NCBI GenBank assembly: GCA_030454085.1
Contig: JAKDJD010000010.1
Coordinates: 1-64,000 of the forward strand
Origin: Kocuria sp.
GTDB lineage: Bacteria; Actinomycetota; Actinomycetes; Actinomycetales; Micrococcaceae
DNA length: 64,000 nucleotides
Reading direction: 5' to 3'
Part shown: in pieces, positions 45,101 through 53,311 of the stretch
Layout of the letters: every line of letters starts with the position of its first letter
Numbering within the stretch: the first letter of the stretch is position 1
The notes under the pieces: model-generated
Told to the model about the DNA's origin: nothing
The model's database searches: none
The model's input: the letters and a program-made list of their open reading frames with translations, nothing else
Position numbers and translations under genes: made by a program

Positions 45101-45796
45101 CTCGATGAATCGGGCGAGGTCGCAGGGGAGGAGCCCTTCGTCCGTGCAACGCAGGAGAAACGGCTGGGCACGGCGCGCAAGGAATTGAAGTCGCTGGGCA
45201 AAGTCAATCCGCTGGCCCTCGAAGAATTCGCTGCCCTCGAGGAACGGCATACCTATCTCGTCCAGCAGCTCGAGGACATCAAGGCCTCGAGGGCGGACCT
45301 GGAAGAGCTCATCCGCGATCTCGACGACCACGTTCGAGACGTGTTCACCCAGGCGTTCCACGACACCCAGGAGCAGTTCGTCCAAGTATTCTCGACCCTG
45401 TTCCCGGGCGGCGAGGGCAAGCTCGTCCTCACGGATCCGAACGACATGTTGTCCACCGGGATCGAAGTCCACGCCAAACCCGCGGGCAAGAAGGTCAAGA
45501 GGCTGTCCCTGCTCTCGGGCGGTGAAAGGTCACTGACCGCCATTGCTATGCTCGTGGCGATCTTCAGGGCCCGGCCCTCGCCCTTCTACGTCATGGACGA
45601 AGTCGAGGCGGCGCTCGACGACAGAAACCTGGGGCGGCTACTGACGATTCTGCGCGAGCTGCAGACCAGCTCCCAGCTGATCATCATCACGCACCAGAAA
45701 AGAACCATGGAGATCGCGGATGCCCTGTACGGCGTCTCGATGCGGGGCGACGGCATCACCCAGGTCATCTCGCAGAAGCTCGCCGACCTGCGCTGA
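42179..45796 (+). CDS. smc: Chromosome segregation protein SMC
   Basis: This is the ATPase of the condensin complex that compacts and segregates the chromosome. The 1205-residue protein starts at GTG 42179 (MHLKTLTVKGFKS). Walker A GPNGSGKS is at 31-38, a long coiled coil (about 170-500) is followed by the hinge (about 510-660), a second coiled coil (about 680-1010), and the C-terminal signature LSGGE (about 1110) with Walker B VMDEVEAALD (about 1137). A 72-codon in-frame extension upstream is non-coding in character. AAGAGG lies just before the start. Confidence 0.96.
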   Translation: MHLKTLTVKGFKSFASATSFEFEPGVTAVVGPNGSGKSNVVDALSWVMGEQGAKSLRGGKMEDVIFAGTSGRAPLGRAHVSLTIDNSDGALPIEYSEVTISRTLFRTGGSEYAINGNSCRLLDIQELLSDSGLGREMHVIVGQGQLDRILHATPEERRGFIEEASGVLKHRRRKEKTLRKLASMETNVSRLEDLTGEIGRQLTPLGRQAKVARRAQRIQHDVRDARARLFADDWIQASTALDSDADELQRLRDQLAERERAHDEITRIITELEAEASSLSPQVTRARDTWYSLSQMRERFESLTQLAQERLRTQSTPVGRAHLRDPEKLQENADRIARDLESTETSVDKAREDHESSGKTRAQKEEAASEAEEHHANLLAAAAERRENIASLRGAMATARSEHETLVARREEQEREVEAVDRRLEEYRSQLAQQTETSGPTEENTTAASEASEAAHAQTETTQAALDHAASRLNAVRRDHDAARARVEALEESLPAADATEAIMDRFRDHVSRVRERLTVDPDHAAAISMAMGAVADGLALSEGAGFETVLEEARSSDLGVVSLLLEGEKTRTAEGEDPGPPDSAFGAYLEELASSGTDVVWAPRTITGGASAREVQAILSRCAVVPDAASAAKLRTHLLSDANASAVPSGWKIVAGDGTVLEEHQARGGSSGGTSGLEISARIELARAKVDELGQEFSAAEKAHEQASEEHRAAREKARTAREEFARISRESTASAAALSRARTLVTSTEEEAEQARARLEELKRQEPEAADKLKQAVGAVSAALELQDQDGGEALERAERIRDQAVEEAKTARTRETEALLSLRGVEGEIDQLRQRRDAALRTVASERAAHAEVERQETRRKAQYSATSRVLSLIGRVSERINASSELARVERENMQTRRAGVETRLAEAREEEKKLREELDSTRAKAHSGELERATREAKLESLRETILEELSLTAETLVADYGPHLPIPVLDESGEVAGEEPFVRATQEKRLGTARKELKSLGKVNPLALEEFAALEERHTYLVQQLEDIKASRADLEELIRDLDDHVRDVFTQAFHDTQEQFVQVFSTLFPGGEGKLVLTDPNDMLSTGIEVHAKPAGKKVKRLSLLSGGERSLTAIAMLVAIFRARPSPFYVMDEVEAALDDRNLGRLLTILRELQTSSQLIIITHQKRTMEIADALYGVSMRGDGITQVISQKLADLR

Positions 45797-45805
45797 CCTG
45801 ATTCC

Positions 45806-47098
45806 TCAGGCCGACGTCGGAAACGAGGTCCTGGGCGTCAGCAGGAAAACGACCCCGGCAACCGCCAAGAGGCCCCCCGAAATCACGAACGCGACTCCGA
45901 AACCCGCGGCGTCGACGACCGTGCCCAGAATGATCGGCGCCACGATCTGACCGACGTCGGCACACGCCTGGTAGGCCGACATCACGTTCCCACCCGACCG
46001 GCGGGAACCGACGACATCGGTCAGGGTGGCCTGCATCGACGGCGTATACAGCCCTGTGCTGAGTCCGGCTAGGAGGCACAGGACCCAGAATCCCCACGGT
46101 CCCGGGGAGAACCCGACGACTCCGGTCAGCAGAGCGGACAACCCGAGACCCGTGACCAACAAAGGCTTGCGTCCCCACCTGTCCGACATCCCGCCGAACA
46201 CAATCTGCGATACCGCGGACCCACCGGCGAAAATACCCAGGGCGATTCCCGCAATGCTTGAACCTGACCCGAAGCCCTGTTCCGGGGCGCCGACGGAAAC
46301 CGCCAGCGCCGTGGCCAAGAGCGGAATCAACGCGACGCGGGCACCGAGATTCGCCCAACCGTGGACGAAACTCGTGACCAAGAGCGAGCGATAGCTCCCG
46401 ACGCCGAAGGCCTGCGAGAACTTCATCGGCAGAAGCACGGAGCCCGTGCTCGTGGCCGGCGGCGCGGGGCGAAGCTTCCAGGCGGCAACAACGATGGCCA
46501 GGAGGAGGGCAAGCGCGTAGATCACGAAGGGCGCTCGCAGTCCCCACGCGGCCGTGAGGCTCCCGACCACCGGCCCCATGATGCTGCCCAGCATGAACGA
46601 GGTCGCATAATAGCCCGAGACCTTGGCCCGGATCGTCGGTGGCGCCAACCTGGCGATGAGACCCATGGCGGAAACGGAGAACATGACCGAACCGACCCCG
46701 CCCAAACCGCGCAGGACGACCAGGAAACCGTAGTCCGGAGCGAAGGCCGTTGCCGCGGAGGACGCCGCGACCACACCCAAGCCCGTCAGGTAGGTTCGGC
46801 GCTCGCCGATGCGAGACATGATGGGACCGGCCACCGGCGCCCACACGACCCGCATGAAAGCGAACGCGGACATGACGGCCCCGGCCGCGGCCGCACCGAC
46901 GCCGAAGGACGTCGCGAACTGGGGCAGGACGGGGGCGACCACGCCGTAACCGGCGGCGATCACGAATGCGGCCACCACCAGGACCTTGAGGTCAGCGGGT
47001 ACACGCTGACGCCCCGGGGCATCCTTGCTCCGTCTCGGGTTCCCCTCCGATTCGCGGTGGCCGTCGGGGGAATTGTTCTCAGGGGGTGGGGCACTCAC
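45806..47098 (-). CDS. MFS drug/metabolite exporter
   Basis: The 430-residue major facilitator protein has 12 predicted membrane helices. The loop between helices 2 and 3 has the MFS motif A-like GPIMSRIGERR, and a second copy (GGMSDRWGRKPL) follows helix 8. The arrangement suits a proton-driven exporter of the DHA1/YajR type; the substrate is unknown. The start is probably GTG 47098 (MSAPPPENN), with AAGGTG upstream; GTG 47107 is equal in frame. The longer frame would run into the ftsY start and is rejected. It converges on smc with 9 bases between stops. Confidence 0.87.
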   Translation of the reverse strand: MSAPPPENNSPDGHRESEGNPRRSKDAPGRQRVPADLKVLVVAAFVIAAGYGVVAPVLPQFATSFGVGAAAAGAVMSAFAFMRVVWAPVAGPIMSRIGERRTYLTGLGVVAASSAATAFAPDYGFLVVLRGLGGVGSVMFSVSAMGLIARLAPPTIRAKVSGYYATSFMLGSIMGPVVGSLTAAWGLRAPFVIYALALLLAIVVAAWKLRPAPPATSTGSVLLPMKFSQAFGVGSYRSLLVTSFVHGWANLGARVALIPLLATALAVSVGAPEQGFGSGSSIAGIALGIFAGGSAVSQIVFGGMSDRWGRKPLLVTGLGLSALLTGVVGFSPGPWGFWVLCLLAGLSTGLYTPSMQATLTDVVGSRRSGGNVMSAYQACADVGQIVAPIILGTVVDAAGFGVAFVISGGLLAVAGVVFLLTPRTSFPTSA

Positions 47099-47192
47099 CA
47101 GAGGCACCTTACTCGGGGCGCGGTTTTCGGGCGAGAGATGAACCGTCCACAGGGCACTGCTGGGAGCCGAACAGGTATGGCAAGCTGGAAAT

Positions 47193-48296
47193 GTGAATGA
47201 CACACTCATCCTGATTCTGTACATCCTGGCCGGCGTCGTGGTCCTCGGCGGCCTGGCCTTCGTGTTCCTCAAGGGCCCCAAGGCTCCCAAGGGCGGTTAC
47301 CCCGAGACGCGGGACGAGGACGACACGGCTCCTCCCGCCGGAGAGAAGACTGAACCGGGGTACGAAACTCCCGCTCCCGTGGCGGGGCGCCTGCAGAGAC
47401 TCCGTGCGCGTCTCTCCAGGTCCAATTCGATGCTCGGCAAGGGTCTCCTGGCGTTGCTCTCGAGAGAGAAGATCGATCAGGACGTCTGGGACGAGATCGA
47501 GGAGACTCTGCTGATGGCGGACCTCGGGTCCGAACCGTCCCAGCGTCTGGTCGAGGCGCTCCAAACCCGCGTGCGCGTCGAGGGCACCGATGACCCGGTG
47601 CGAGTCAAAACGATGTTGCGCGAGGAACTGCTCAAGATCGTCGACCCGACCATGGACCGCGAGCTCGGCCTGGACGGAGAAGGCGAGAATCCAGGCGTCG
47701 TGCTGGTGGTCGGGGTCAACGGCGTGGGAAAGACCACTACGGTCGGCAAACTTGCGCGAGTGATGGTCGCGGAAGACAAATCATTGCTGCTGGGCGCGGC
47801 CGACACCTTCCGCGCGGCCGCGGCGGATCAGCTCGAAACCTGGGGCGGCCGTGTCGGTGTGGAAACCATCCGTTCCGAACAAGAAGGTGCCGATCCGGCG
47901 TCGGTGGCCTATGAGTCTGCGGCCGAAGCGAAGAAGCGCGGCGTCGACACCCTAATGGTGGACACCGCGGGCCGCCTGCAGAACAAGGCGGGGCTGATGG
48001 ACCAGCTCGGCAAGGTCAAGCGCGTGGTCGAGAAAGTCTCGCCGGTCACCGAGGTCCTGTTGGTCATCGACGCGACGACGGGCCAGAACGGCATGGTTCA
48101 GGCCAAGGTTTTCGCCGAGGTCGTGGACATCACCGGGATCGTGCTGACCAAACTGGACGGCACGGCCAAGGGCGGCATCGTTGTGGCGATCCAGAACGAG
48201 CTCGGGGTACCCGTCAAGCTCGTCGGACTGGGGGAGGGACCGGACGATCTGGCCCCCTTCGATCCCGAAGGCTTCGTGGACGCGCTCATCGACTGA
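47193..48296 (+). CDS. ftsY: Signal recognition particle receptor FtsY
   Basis: It docks SRP-ribosome complexes at the membrane. The 367-residue protein starts at GTG 47193, with an N-terminal transmembrane helix (about 4-25), a short charged linker (30-65) and the NG GTPase domain: G1 GVNGVGKTTT (about 172-181), DTAGRLQNK and TKLDGTAKGG. The membrane-anchored N-terminus is typical of actinobacterial FtsY. It pairs functionally with Ffh, encoded about 1.7 kb downstream. Confidence 0.95.
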   Translation: MNDTLILILYILAGVVVLGGLAFVFLKGPKAPKGGYPETRDEDDTAPPAGEKTEPGYETPAPVAGRLQRLRARLSRSNSMLGKGLLALLSREKIDQDVWDEIEETLLMADLGSEPSQRLVEALQTRVRVEGTDDPVRVKTMLREELLKIVDPTMDRELGLDGEGENPGVVLVVGVNGVGKTTTVGKLARVMVAEDKSLLLGAADTFRAAAADQLETWGGRVGVETIRSEQEGADPASVAYESAAEAKKRGVDTLMVDTAGRLQNKAGLMDQLGKVKRVVEKVSPVTEVLLVIDATTGQNGMVQAKVFAEVVDITGIVLTKLDGTAKGGIVVAIQNELGVPVKLVGLGEGPDDLAPFDPEGFVDALID

Positions 48297-48332
48297 CAGA
48301 GCCCGTCTCCTGGGTGCCACACTCGGGGCGCG

Positions 48333-48373
48333 CGGCCCGGCAGATCCGCATCAGAGCGGTATCGGCCGGGCCG
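48333..48373 (+). terminator. Hairpin after ftsY
   Basis: Perfect 9-base arms CGGCCCGGC/GCCGGGCCG enclose an inner CCGC/GCGG stem. It starts 36 bases after the ftsY stop and has no T tract. It probably separates ftsY from amt. Confidence 0.55.
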
Positions 48374-48400
48374 TTGTCGTGTCACAGGACGGCTCTCGCT

Positions 48401-48446
48401 TTTACTTCCTGGAAACATGCGCGGAAAGACGTAACACGGTAGCAAT
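48401..48446 (+). promoter_or_regulatory. GlnR-like boxes upstream of amt
   Basis: TTTAC-N6-GAAAC (48401-48416) and GTAAC-N6-GCAAT (48431-48446) resemble the actinobacterial GlnR consensus gTnAC-n6-GaAAC. The second pair is poorer, and the distance between pairs is larger than the usual 22-base phase. The position 100-145 bases before an ammonium transporter gene fits nitrogen control. Confidence 0.4.
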
Positions 48447-48544
48447 CCGATCGGAGGCCGGTAGAAACATGGCCGACGCAGACTGAACCCCGTATTCCTT
48501 CGGGCACGGGCCCGGAGAAAGCGCACCGTGAAAGGGAATCGGTC

Positions 48545-49864
48545 ATGAACCAATTGTCCGCAACCGACGTATGGACCGTCGTCGCCGCCGCGCTCGTTCT
48601 GCTGATGACGCCCGGACTCGCCTTCTTCTACGGCGGCATGACCAGGGTCACCGCGGCCCTCAACATGATGATGATGAGTTTTGTGTCCATCGGACTGGTG
48701 GGAGTGGTCTGGGTCCTGTGGGGATCCTCGATGTCGGCAGAACCCGGGTGGATTCCCGGAATCGTCGGAAGTCCGTGGCGGGACTTCGGACTCGGTGAAT
48801 CAATGGCCAGCGGTGACCTGATGGCCGCCGGATTCTCCGGGACCTTTGCGATCATTACCGTCGCCCTGGTCTCGGGCGCCATCGCGGACCGGACCAAATT
48901 CGGCTCCTGGTGCCTCTTCGTTCCCGTGTGGATCACTTTCGTCTATGCACCCCTGGCCTTCATGGTGTGGACGGATGGAGGCCTCTTTGCCGCGGATGGC
49001 TGGATCGGCTCGGCCCTCGGGGAAACCATCGATTTCGCCGGAGGCCTCGTGGTCCACGTCAACGCGGGCGTCGCCGGGCTCGTGCTGTGCCTGGTGCTCG
49101 GGGTGCGTCGCGGGTTCGGCAAGGACGCGGACCACAGGCCGCACAACCTGCCCTTCGTGATGCTGGGGGCCGCACTGCTGTGGTTCGGCTGGTTCGGATT
49201 CAACGCCGGAGCGGCGGCCGATGCCGCGGAAGCGGGCCTGATCTGGATCAACACCCTGGTGTGCCCCGCCGCGGGGATGCTCGGTTGGCTTCTGGTGGAG
49301 CGGCTGAGGGACGGACACCCGACGTCGTTGGGATCGGCCTCGGGCATCGTCGCAGGCCTGGTCGCCATTACACCGGCCTGCGCGAACGTGGACCCTGGGT
49401 GGTCGATCGTGCTCGGTCTGGTCTCCGGTGCGGCATGCTGCCTTGCGGTCGGGCTCAAATTCCGATTCGGGTACGACGATTCCCTCGACGTCGTGGGCCT
49501 GCACCTCGTGGCCGGCGTCATCGGCACGGTGGCTCTGGGATTCATCGCGACTGACGACCACGGTCGTGCCGGTCTGTTCTACGGGGGCGGAGCGGGGCTG
49601 CTCGTCGCCCAGGTAGTTGCCACGATCCTCACGGCCGTCTTCACCGCGGTCATGACCTTTGTCATCGCCATTGCCGTGAAGAAGACCATCGGATTCCGGG
49701 TCACGCCGGAGGACGAGGAGCGAGGAATAGACGCGGTGTCCCACGCTGAAAGCGCCTACGCGTTCCTGTCCGGCGCATCCGCCTACCCCGGGGACCGGGA
49801 CCGGGCCGCTGTCGCGGAGCATCGTGTCCCCGACGGAGGGCAGGGAAAACACACTGCGTCGTAG
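48545..49864 (+). CDS. amt: Ammonium transporter
   Basis: This 439-residue channel conducts ammonia/ammonium into the cell under nitrogen limitation. About 11 membrane helices are visible, starting LSATDVWTVVAAALVLLM. The pore His pair is present in VHVNAGVAG and LHLVAGVIG, and the AFFYGGM segment is typical. A polar 40-residue C-terminal tail would contact PII. ATG 48545 follows GAAAGGG. In many actinobacteria glnB and glnD follow; here the next gene is ffh. Confidence 0.95.
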   Translation: MNQLSATDVWTVVAAALVLLMTPGLAFFYGGMTRVTAALNMMMMSFVSIGLVGVVWVLWGSSMSAEPGWIPGIVGSPWRDFGLGESMASGDLMAAGFSGTFAIITVALVSGAIADRTKFGSWCLFVPVWITFVYAPLAFMVWTDGGLFAADGWIGSALGETIDFAGGLVVHVNAGVAGLVLCLVLGVRRGFGKDADHRPHNLPFVMLGAALLWFGWFGFNAGAAADAAEAGLIWINTLVCPAAGMLGWLLVERLRDGHPTSLGSASGIVAGLVAITPACANVDPGWSIVLGLVSGAACCLAVGLKFRFGYDDSLDVVGLHLVAGVIGTVALGFIATDDHGRAGLFYGGGAGLLVAQVVATILTAVFTAVMTFVIAIAVKKTIGFRVTPEDEERGIDAVSHAESAYAFLSGASAYPGDRDRAAVAEHRVPDGGQGKHTAS

Positions 49865-50040
49865 GTGGTCAGGGGTGCGGTCGGGGACGCGTTCGCGCTG
49901 TGGAAAAGCTGCGGTCCGTAGGGAGTCGGCGGTGCTAGTCTTGGAGTCCGAGCGACCAACCGCGGCCGGCGGTGCCCCAGGCGCGTCCGGCCCGGAAAAC
50001 ACAGTACCGATACGACTGCATCGAAAGTAGACCACGTCAC

Positions 50041-51624
50041 GTGTTCAATTCTCTGTCCGACCGCCTAGCATCGACCTTCAAGAACCTGCGCGGCAAGGGC
50101 CGCCTGTCCGAGGCCGACGTCGACGCCACCGTCCGCGAGATCCGACGCGCCCTCCTGGATGCCGACGTCGCGGTCCCCGTGGTTCGTGAATTCACGGCAT
50201 CGATCAAGGAACGCGCAACCGGTAGCGAGGTCTCCGAAGCCCTCAACCCGGCCCAGCAGGTCGTCAAGATCGTCAACGAGGAACTGCAGGGCATCCTCGG
50301 CGGCGAGACCCGACGCATCAACATGGCCAAGACCGGGCCAACCATCATCATGCTGGCCGGTCTGCAGGGTTCGGGCAAGACGACCTTCGCGGGCAAGCTC
50401 GGCAAATGGCTGGCAGCCCAGGGGCACAAGCCGATCCTCGTCGCTTCTGACCTTCAGCGCCCGAACGCCGTGACCCAGTTGCAGGTGGTGGGGGAGCGTG
50501 CCGGTGTCCCGGTCTTTGCTCCGCACCCCGGCACGACCAGCGAGTTCGACGATCCCACCGGGGACCCCGTCCAGGTTGCCCGTGACGGTGTCGCTACGGC
50601 GCGCGCCAAGTTGCACGACGTCGTCATCGTCGACACCGCGGGTCGACTGGGCGTGGACCAGGAGCTCATGAAGCAGGCGCGCGACATCCGCGATGCCATA
50701 GTTCCGAACGAGGTCCTGTTCGTCATCGACGCCATGATCGGTCAGGACGCGGTCAACACAGCCCTCGCGTTCAACGAGGGCGTGGACTTCACCGGCGTCG
50801 TCCTCTCCAAGCTGGATGGCGACGCCCGAGGCGGTGCCGCGCTTTCCGTGGCCTCCGTGACGGGCAAGCCCATCATGTTCGCCTCGACGGGTGAGAACGT
50901 CTCCGACATCGAGCAGTTCCACCCGGACCGGATGGCAAGCCGCATCCTGGACATGGGCGATGTGCTGACCCTGATCGAACAGGCGGAGGCCAGCTGGGAC
51001 AAGGCCGAAGCCGACCGGATGGCCAAGAAGTTCCAGGATCGTGAGGACTTCACCTTCGAGGACTTCCTGTCCCAGATGCAGCAGATCCGCAAAATGGGGT
51101 CGATGAAGAAGATGCTGATGATGATGCCCGGTGCGGCACAGATGCGTCAGCAGCTCGAGAACTTCGACGACCGCGAGATCGACAGGGTCGAGGCCATCGT
51201 CCGCTCGATGACTCCTCACGAGCGGGTCGCTCCCAAGATCATCAACGGATCCCGCCGTGCGCGCATCGCCAAGGGCTCGGGCGTCACGGTTTCCGAGGTC
51301 AACCAGCTCATGGAGCGGTTCGGTCAGGCGCAGAAAATGATGAAGAAGATGGCCTCCGGTCAGGGCGGGGGAATGCCCGGAATGCCTGGCGGAATGCCGG
51401 GAATGGGCAGCGCCGGCGGGGGAAAGAAGAACCGCAAGGGCGCCAAGGGCAAGAACGCCAAGAAGGTACGGTCGGGCAACCCTGCCAAGCGCGAGGCGGA
51501 GCTCAAGGGCCAGGCACAGAAACCGAAGCAGACGAACGGTTCGAGCTTCGGAAAGCAGCAGGACTTCGACATGGACTCGATGAATCTGCCGAAGGGCTTT
51601 GAGAAATTCCTCGGGGACAAGTAG
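50041..51624 (+). CDS. ffh: Signal recognition particle protein Ffh
   Basis: It binds signal sequences and 4.5S RNA for co-translational membrane targeting. The 527-residue protein starts at GTG 50041 (MFNSLSDRLASTFKNLRGKG). The N domain (1-90) is followed by the G domain with GLQGSGKTT (about 106), DTAGRLGVD and SKLDGDARGG, and the Met-rich M domain (about 330-450). A Gly/Met/Pro-rich and then Lys-rich tail (about 440-500) extends it beyond E. coli Ffh. An in-frame ATG-like extension upstream is not supported by codon use. Confidence 0.96.
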   Translation: MFNSLSDRLASTFKNLRGKGRLSEADVDATVREIRRALLDADVAVPVVREFTASIKERATGSEVSEALNPAQQVVKIVNEELQGILGGETRRINMAKTGPTIIMLAGLQGSGKTTFAGKLGKWLAAQGHKPILVASDLQRPNAVTQLQVVGERAGVPVFAPHPGTTSEFDDPTGDPVQVARDGVATARAKLHDVVIVDTAGRLGVDQELMKQARDIRDAIVPNEVLFVIDAMIGQDAVNTALAFNEGVDFTGVVLSKLDGDARGGAALSVASVTGKPIMFASTGENVSDIEQFHPDRMASRILDMGDVLTLIEQAEASWDKAEADRMAKKFQDREDFTFEDFLSQMQQIRKMGSMKKMLMMMPGAAQMRQQLENFDDREIDRVEAIVRSMTPHERVAPKIINGSRRARIAKGSGVTVSEVNQLMERFGQAQKMMKKMASGQGGGMPGMPGGMPGMGSAGGGKKNRKGAKGKNAKKVRSGNPAKREAELKGQAQKPKQTNGSSFGKQQDFDMDSMNLPKGFEKFLGDK

Positions 51625-51634
51625 ACCTGGGTCC

Positions 51635-52126
51635 ATGGCTAATACTTACTTGTCCGAAGAGGATTTCAGAGCTTTCGTCAATTCGTTGCCGCGACGCCGC
51701 ATGGCCGCCGGAGCACTGATCACGGACGAGTCCGACCGGTTGCTGGTCGTCAAGCCGAACTACAAGGACGGCTGGGCCCTACCGGGCGGAACGGTGGAAG
51801 CCGGAGAAGCGCCGCAGGACGGTTGCTTCCGGGAGGTCCTCGAGGAGGTCGGCCTGGATCTTCCGCGCGGCCGCATGCTCCTGGTCTTTCACGGCCTCAA
51901 CATGGGGGACTGGGGAGACTCGGCCTATTTCATCTACGATGGCGGCACGATCCCGGCGGACACGAGGATCACGTTGCAGGAAGAGGAACTGACCGATTAC
52001 GAATTCGTCGAGCTGAACCGGCTGGACGACTACCTCGGTTCCGGGTTCTCCGACAGGCTCAGGCAAGCTCACGGAGTCAGGGAAACGGAAGCGGTCATCG
52101 AACTCAGCTCCGGCCAGTGGAATTGA
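51635..52126 (+). CDS. Nudix hydrolase
   Basis: The 163-residue protein has one Nudix domain. The Nudix box runs from GGTVEAGEAPQDGCFREVL into EEVGLDL (about 51-75), with all catalytic Glu residues present (REVLEEVG). The substrate is not predictable. ATG 51635 is 10 bases after ffh, with no strong ribosome site, so it is probably read from the ffh transcript. The next gene starts 76 bases on. Confidence 0.88.
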   Translation: MANTYLSEEDFRAFVNSLPRRRMAAGALITDESDRLLVVKPNYKDGWALPGGTVEAGEAPQDGCFREVLEEVGLDLPRGRMLLVFHGLNMGDWGDSAYFIYDGGTIPADTRITLQEEELTDYEFVELNRLDDYLGSGFSDRLRQAHGVRETEAVIELSSGQWN

Positions 52127-52202
52127 TGTCGCCCGAAGACCCGGGAACCGGTCTCTGACGAGTACCGTGAAAGGAACCGACGCACGAAAGGACAGACGAA
52201 AA

Positions 52203-53303
52203 GTGACCGACGACCATCGCACCCCCAGGACACCCGACCAGGGCGGTATCACCTGGCAGTGGGTCCCCGTGCGTTTGGACCTCCACCGACGGCTCACCGA
52301 GACCCCGGAGGGCGGAGTCGTGGTCACGAGCGCTGGAGCCGAAGCCGAACGGGAACGGATCCTCAAGCTCATCAGGGAGCAGTCGGTCCCGGCCCTGTAC
52401 ACGACGGGTGACCACAACCTGCGTCTGATGGTTCCCGTGCACATTCGTGGAGATGTCACTCACGTGGCCCGCGCGGACGCCTCGGGCGAACTCAGCCTGG
52501 GTGGCGAGCTGGGCGAGTTCATGGAGACCATCCTGGCTTTCCCCGGTCTCGAATATGCCTCGTGGCAGACGGGCGACGGACTGAGCAACGCACCCAGCGC
52601 GGTCGCGATGTTCGAAGGTTCGGCGCGCTCGGTACGCCACGCCCTCGATTCCGTGCGGCCGCAGGGCTGGTTCGAGATGGCACCTTCGGGCGACCGGTGG
52701 ATCGTGGTGACCTGCGAGTTCTATGAAGACCTGCTGGCCTTGGTGGACGAGTTGCCCCGACGCGCCGTCGTGCTGGACACGGACGGCGAACATCGGGCCG
52801 CGACCTTCTGTCCTTCGGTGGGTGAGCCGGTGTCCCTGGCGTGGGGCCCGGTGCGTGGTGCCGTGTCGACTTATCCCTCGGACTCTCCCGCGGGCGCGCT
52901 CCAGTCCGAAATCGCGGGTCAGGAAGAGGCCGCAGTGCGCGAGGCGGCGAGAACGAGGGCGGTCGAGAACCTGACGGAAGCCTTCGGACTCGACGACGTG
53001 GGTGCCCGACGTCTCGAAAAGTATGCGGCCGACGACAACGGCCGGTACGCACCCGAATCCGTGTTGCAACTGCTCGGTCTTTCGGACTTGCCCGCGAAGG
53101 TCATCGACGGCCGCAAGTCCCTGTCCGATCAGCCCGGTTACGAGAAGTTCGATCCCTCGGCCGAATCCGAGGATGCACCGGATCCGGTGTCCGACCTCCA
53201 CGCCTCCATTCGTCTCTCGGAGACGGCTCGGCGCGGGGGATGGGCCCTGGCCACCGCGGCGGGCGTCGGGCTCGGCGCGTGGATCCTGCGCAGAAAGAGA
53301 TAG
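52203..53303 (+). CDS. Hypothetical protein with C-terminal membrane tail, 366 aa
   Basis: I do not recognise the family. The protein has a long soluble N-terminal region (about 1-230, including two similar-looking alpha/beta halves), a charged helical part (about 235-330, Glu/Ala/Arg-rich) and one terminal hydrophobic helix followed by RRKR. It is therefore probably tail-anchored with its bulk in the cytoplasm. GTG 52203 is preferred because AAAGGA stands upstream; GTG 52167 lacks a ribosome site. The histidine kinase gene starts 8 bases after the stop, so the three genes likely form one operon and this protein may relate to the signalling system. Confidence 0.7.
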   Translation: MTDDHRTPRTPDQGGITWQWVPVRLDLHRRLTETPEGGVVVTSAGAEAERERILKLIREQSVPALYTTGDHNLRLMVPVHIRGDVTHVARADASGELSLGGELGEFMETILAFPGLEYASWQTGDGLSNAPSAVAMFEGSARSVRHALDSVRPQGWFEMAPSGDRWIVVTCEFYEDLLALVDELPRRAVVLDTDGEHRAATFCPSVGEPVSLAWGPVRGAVSTYPSDSPAGALQSEIAGQEEAAVREAARTRAVENLTEAFGLDDVGARRLEKYAADDNGRYAPESVLQLLGLSDLPAKVIDGRKSLSDQPGYEKFDPSAESEDAPDPVSDLHASIRLSETARRGGWALATAAGVGLGAWILRRKR

Positions 53304-53311
53304 GGGGCTCT

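Noticed and set aside
42224..45472. Long leftward open frame (1082 codons) opposite smc
   Set aside because: It mirrors SMC coiled-coil codons and shows no domains; SMC itself has all its motifs.
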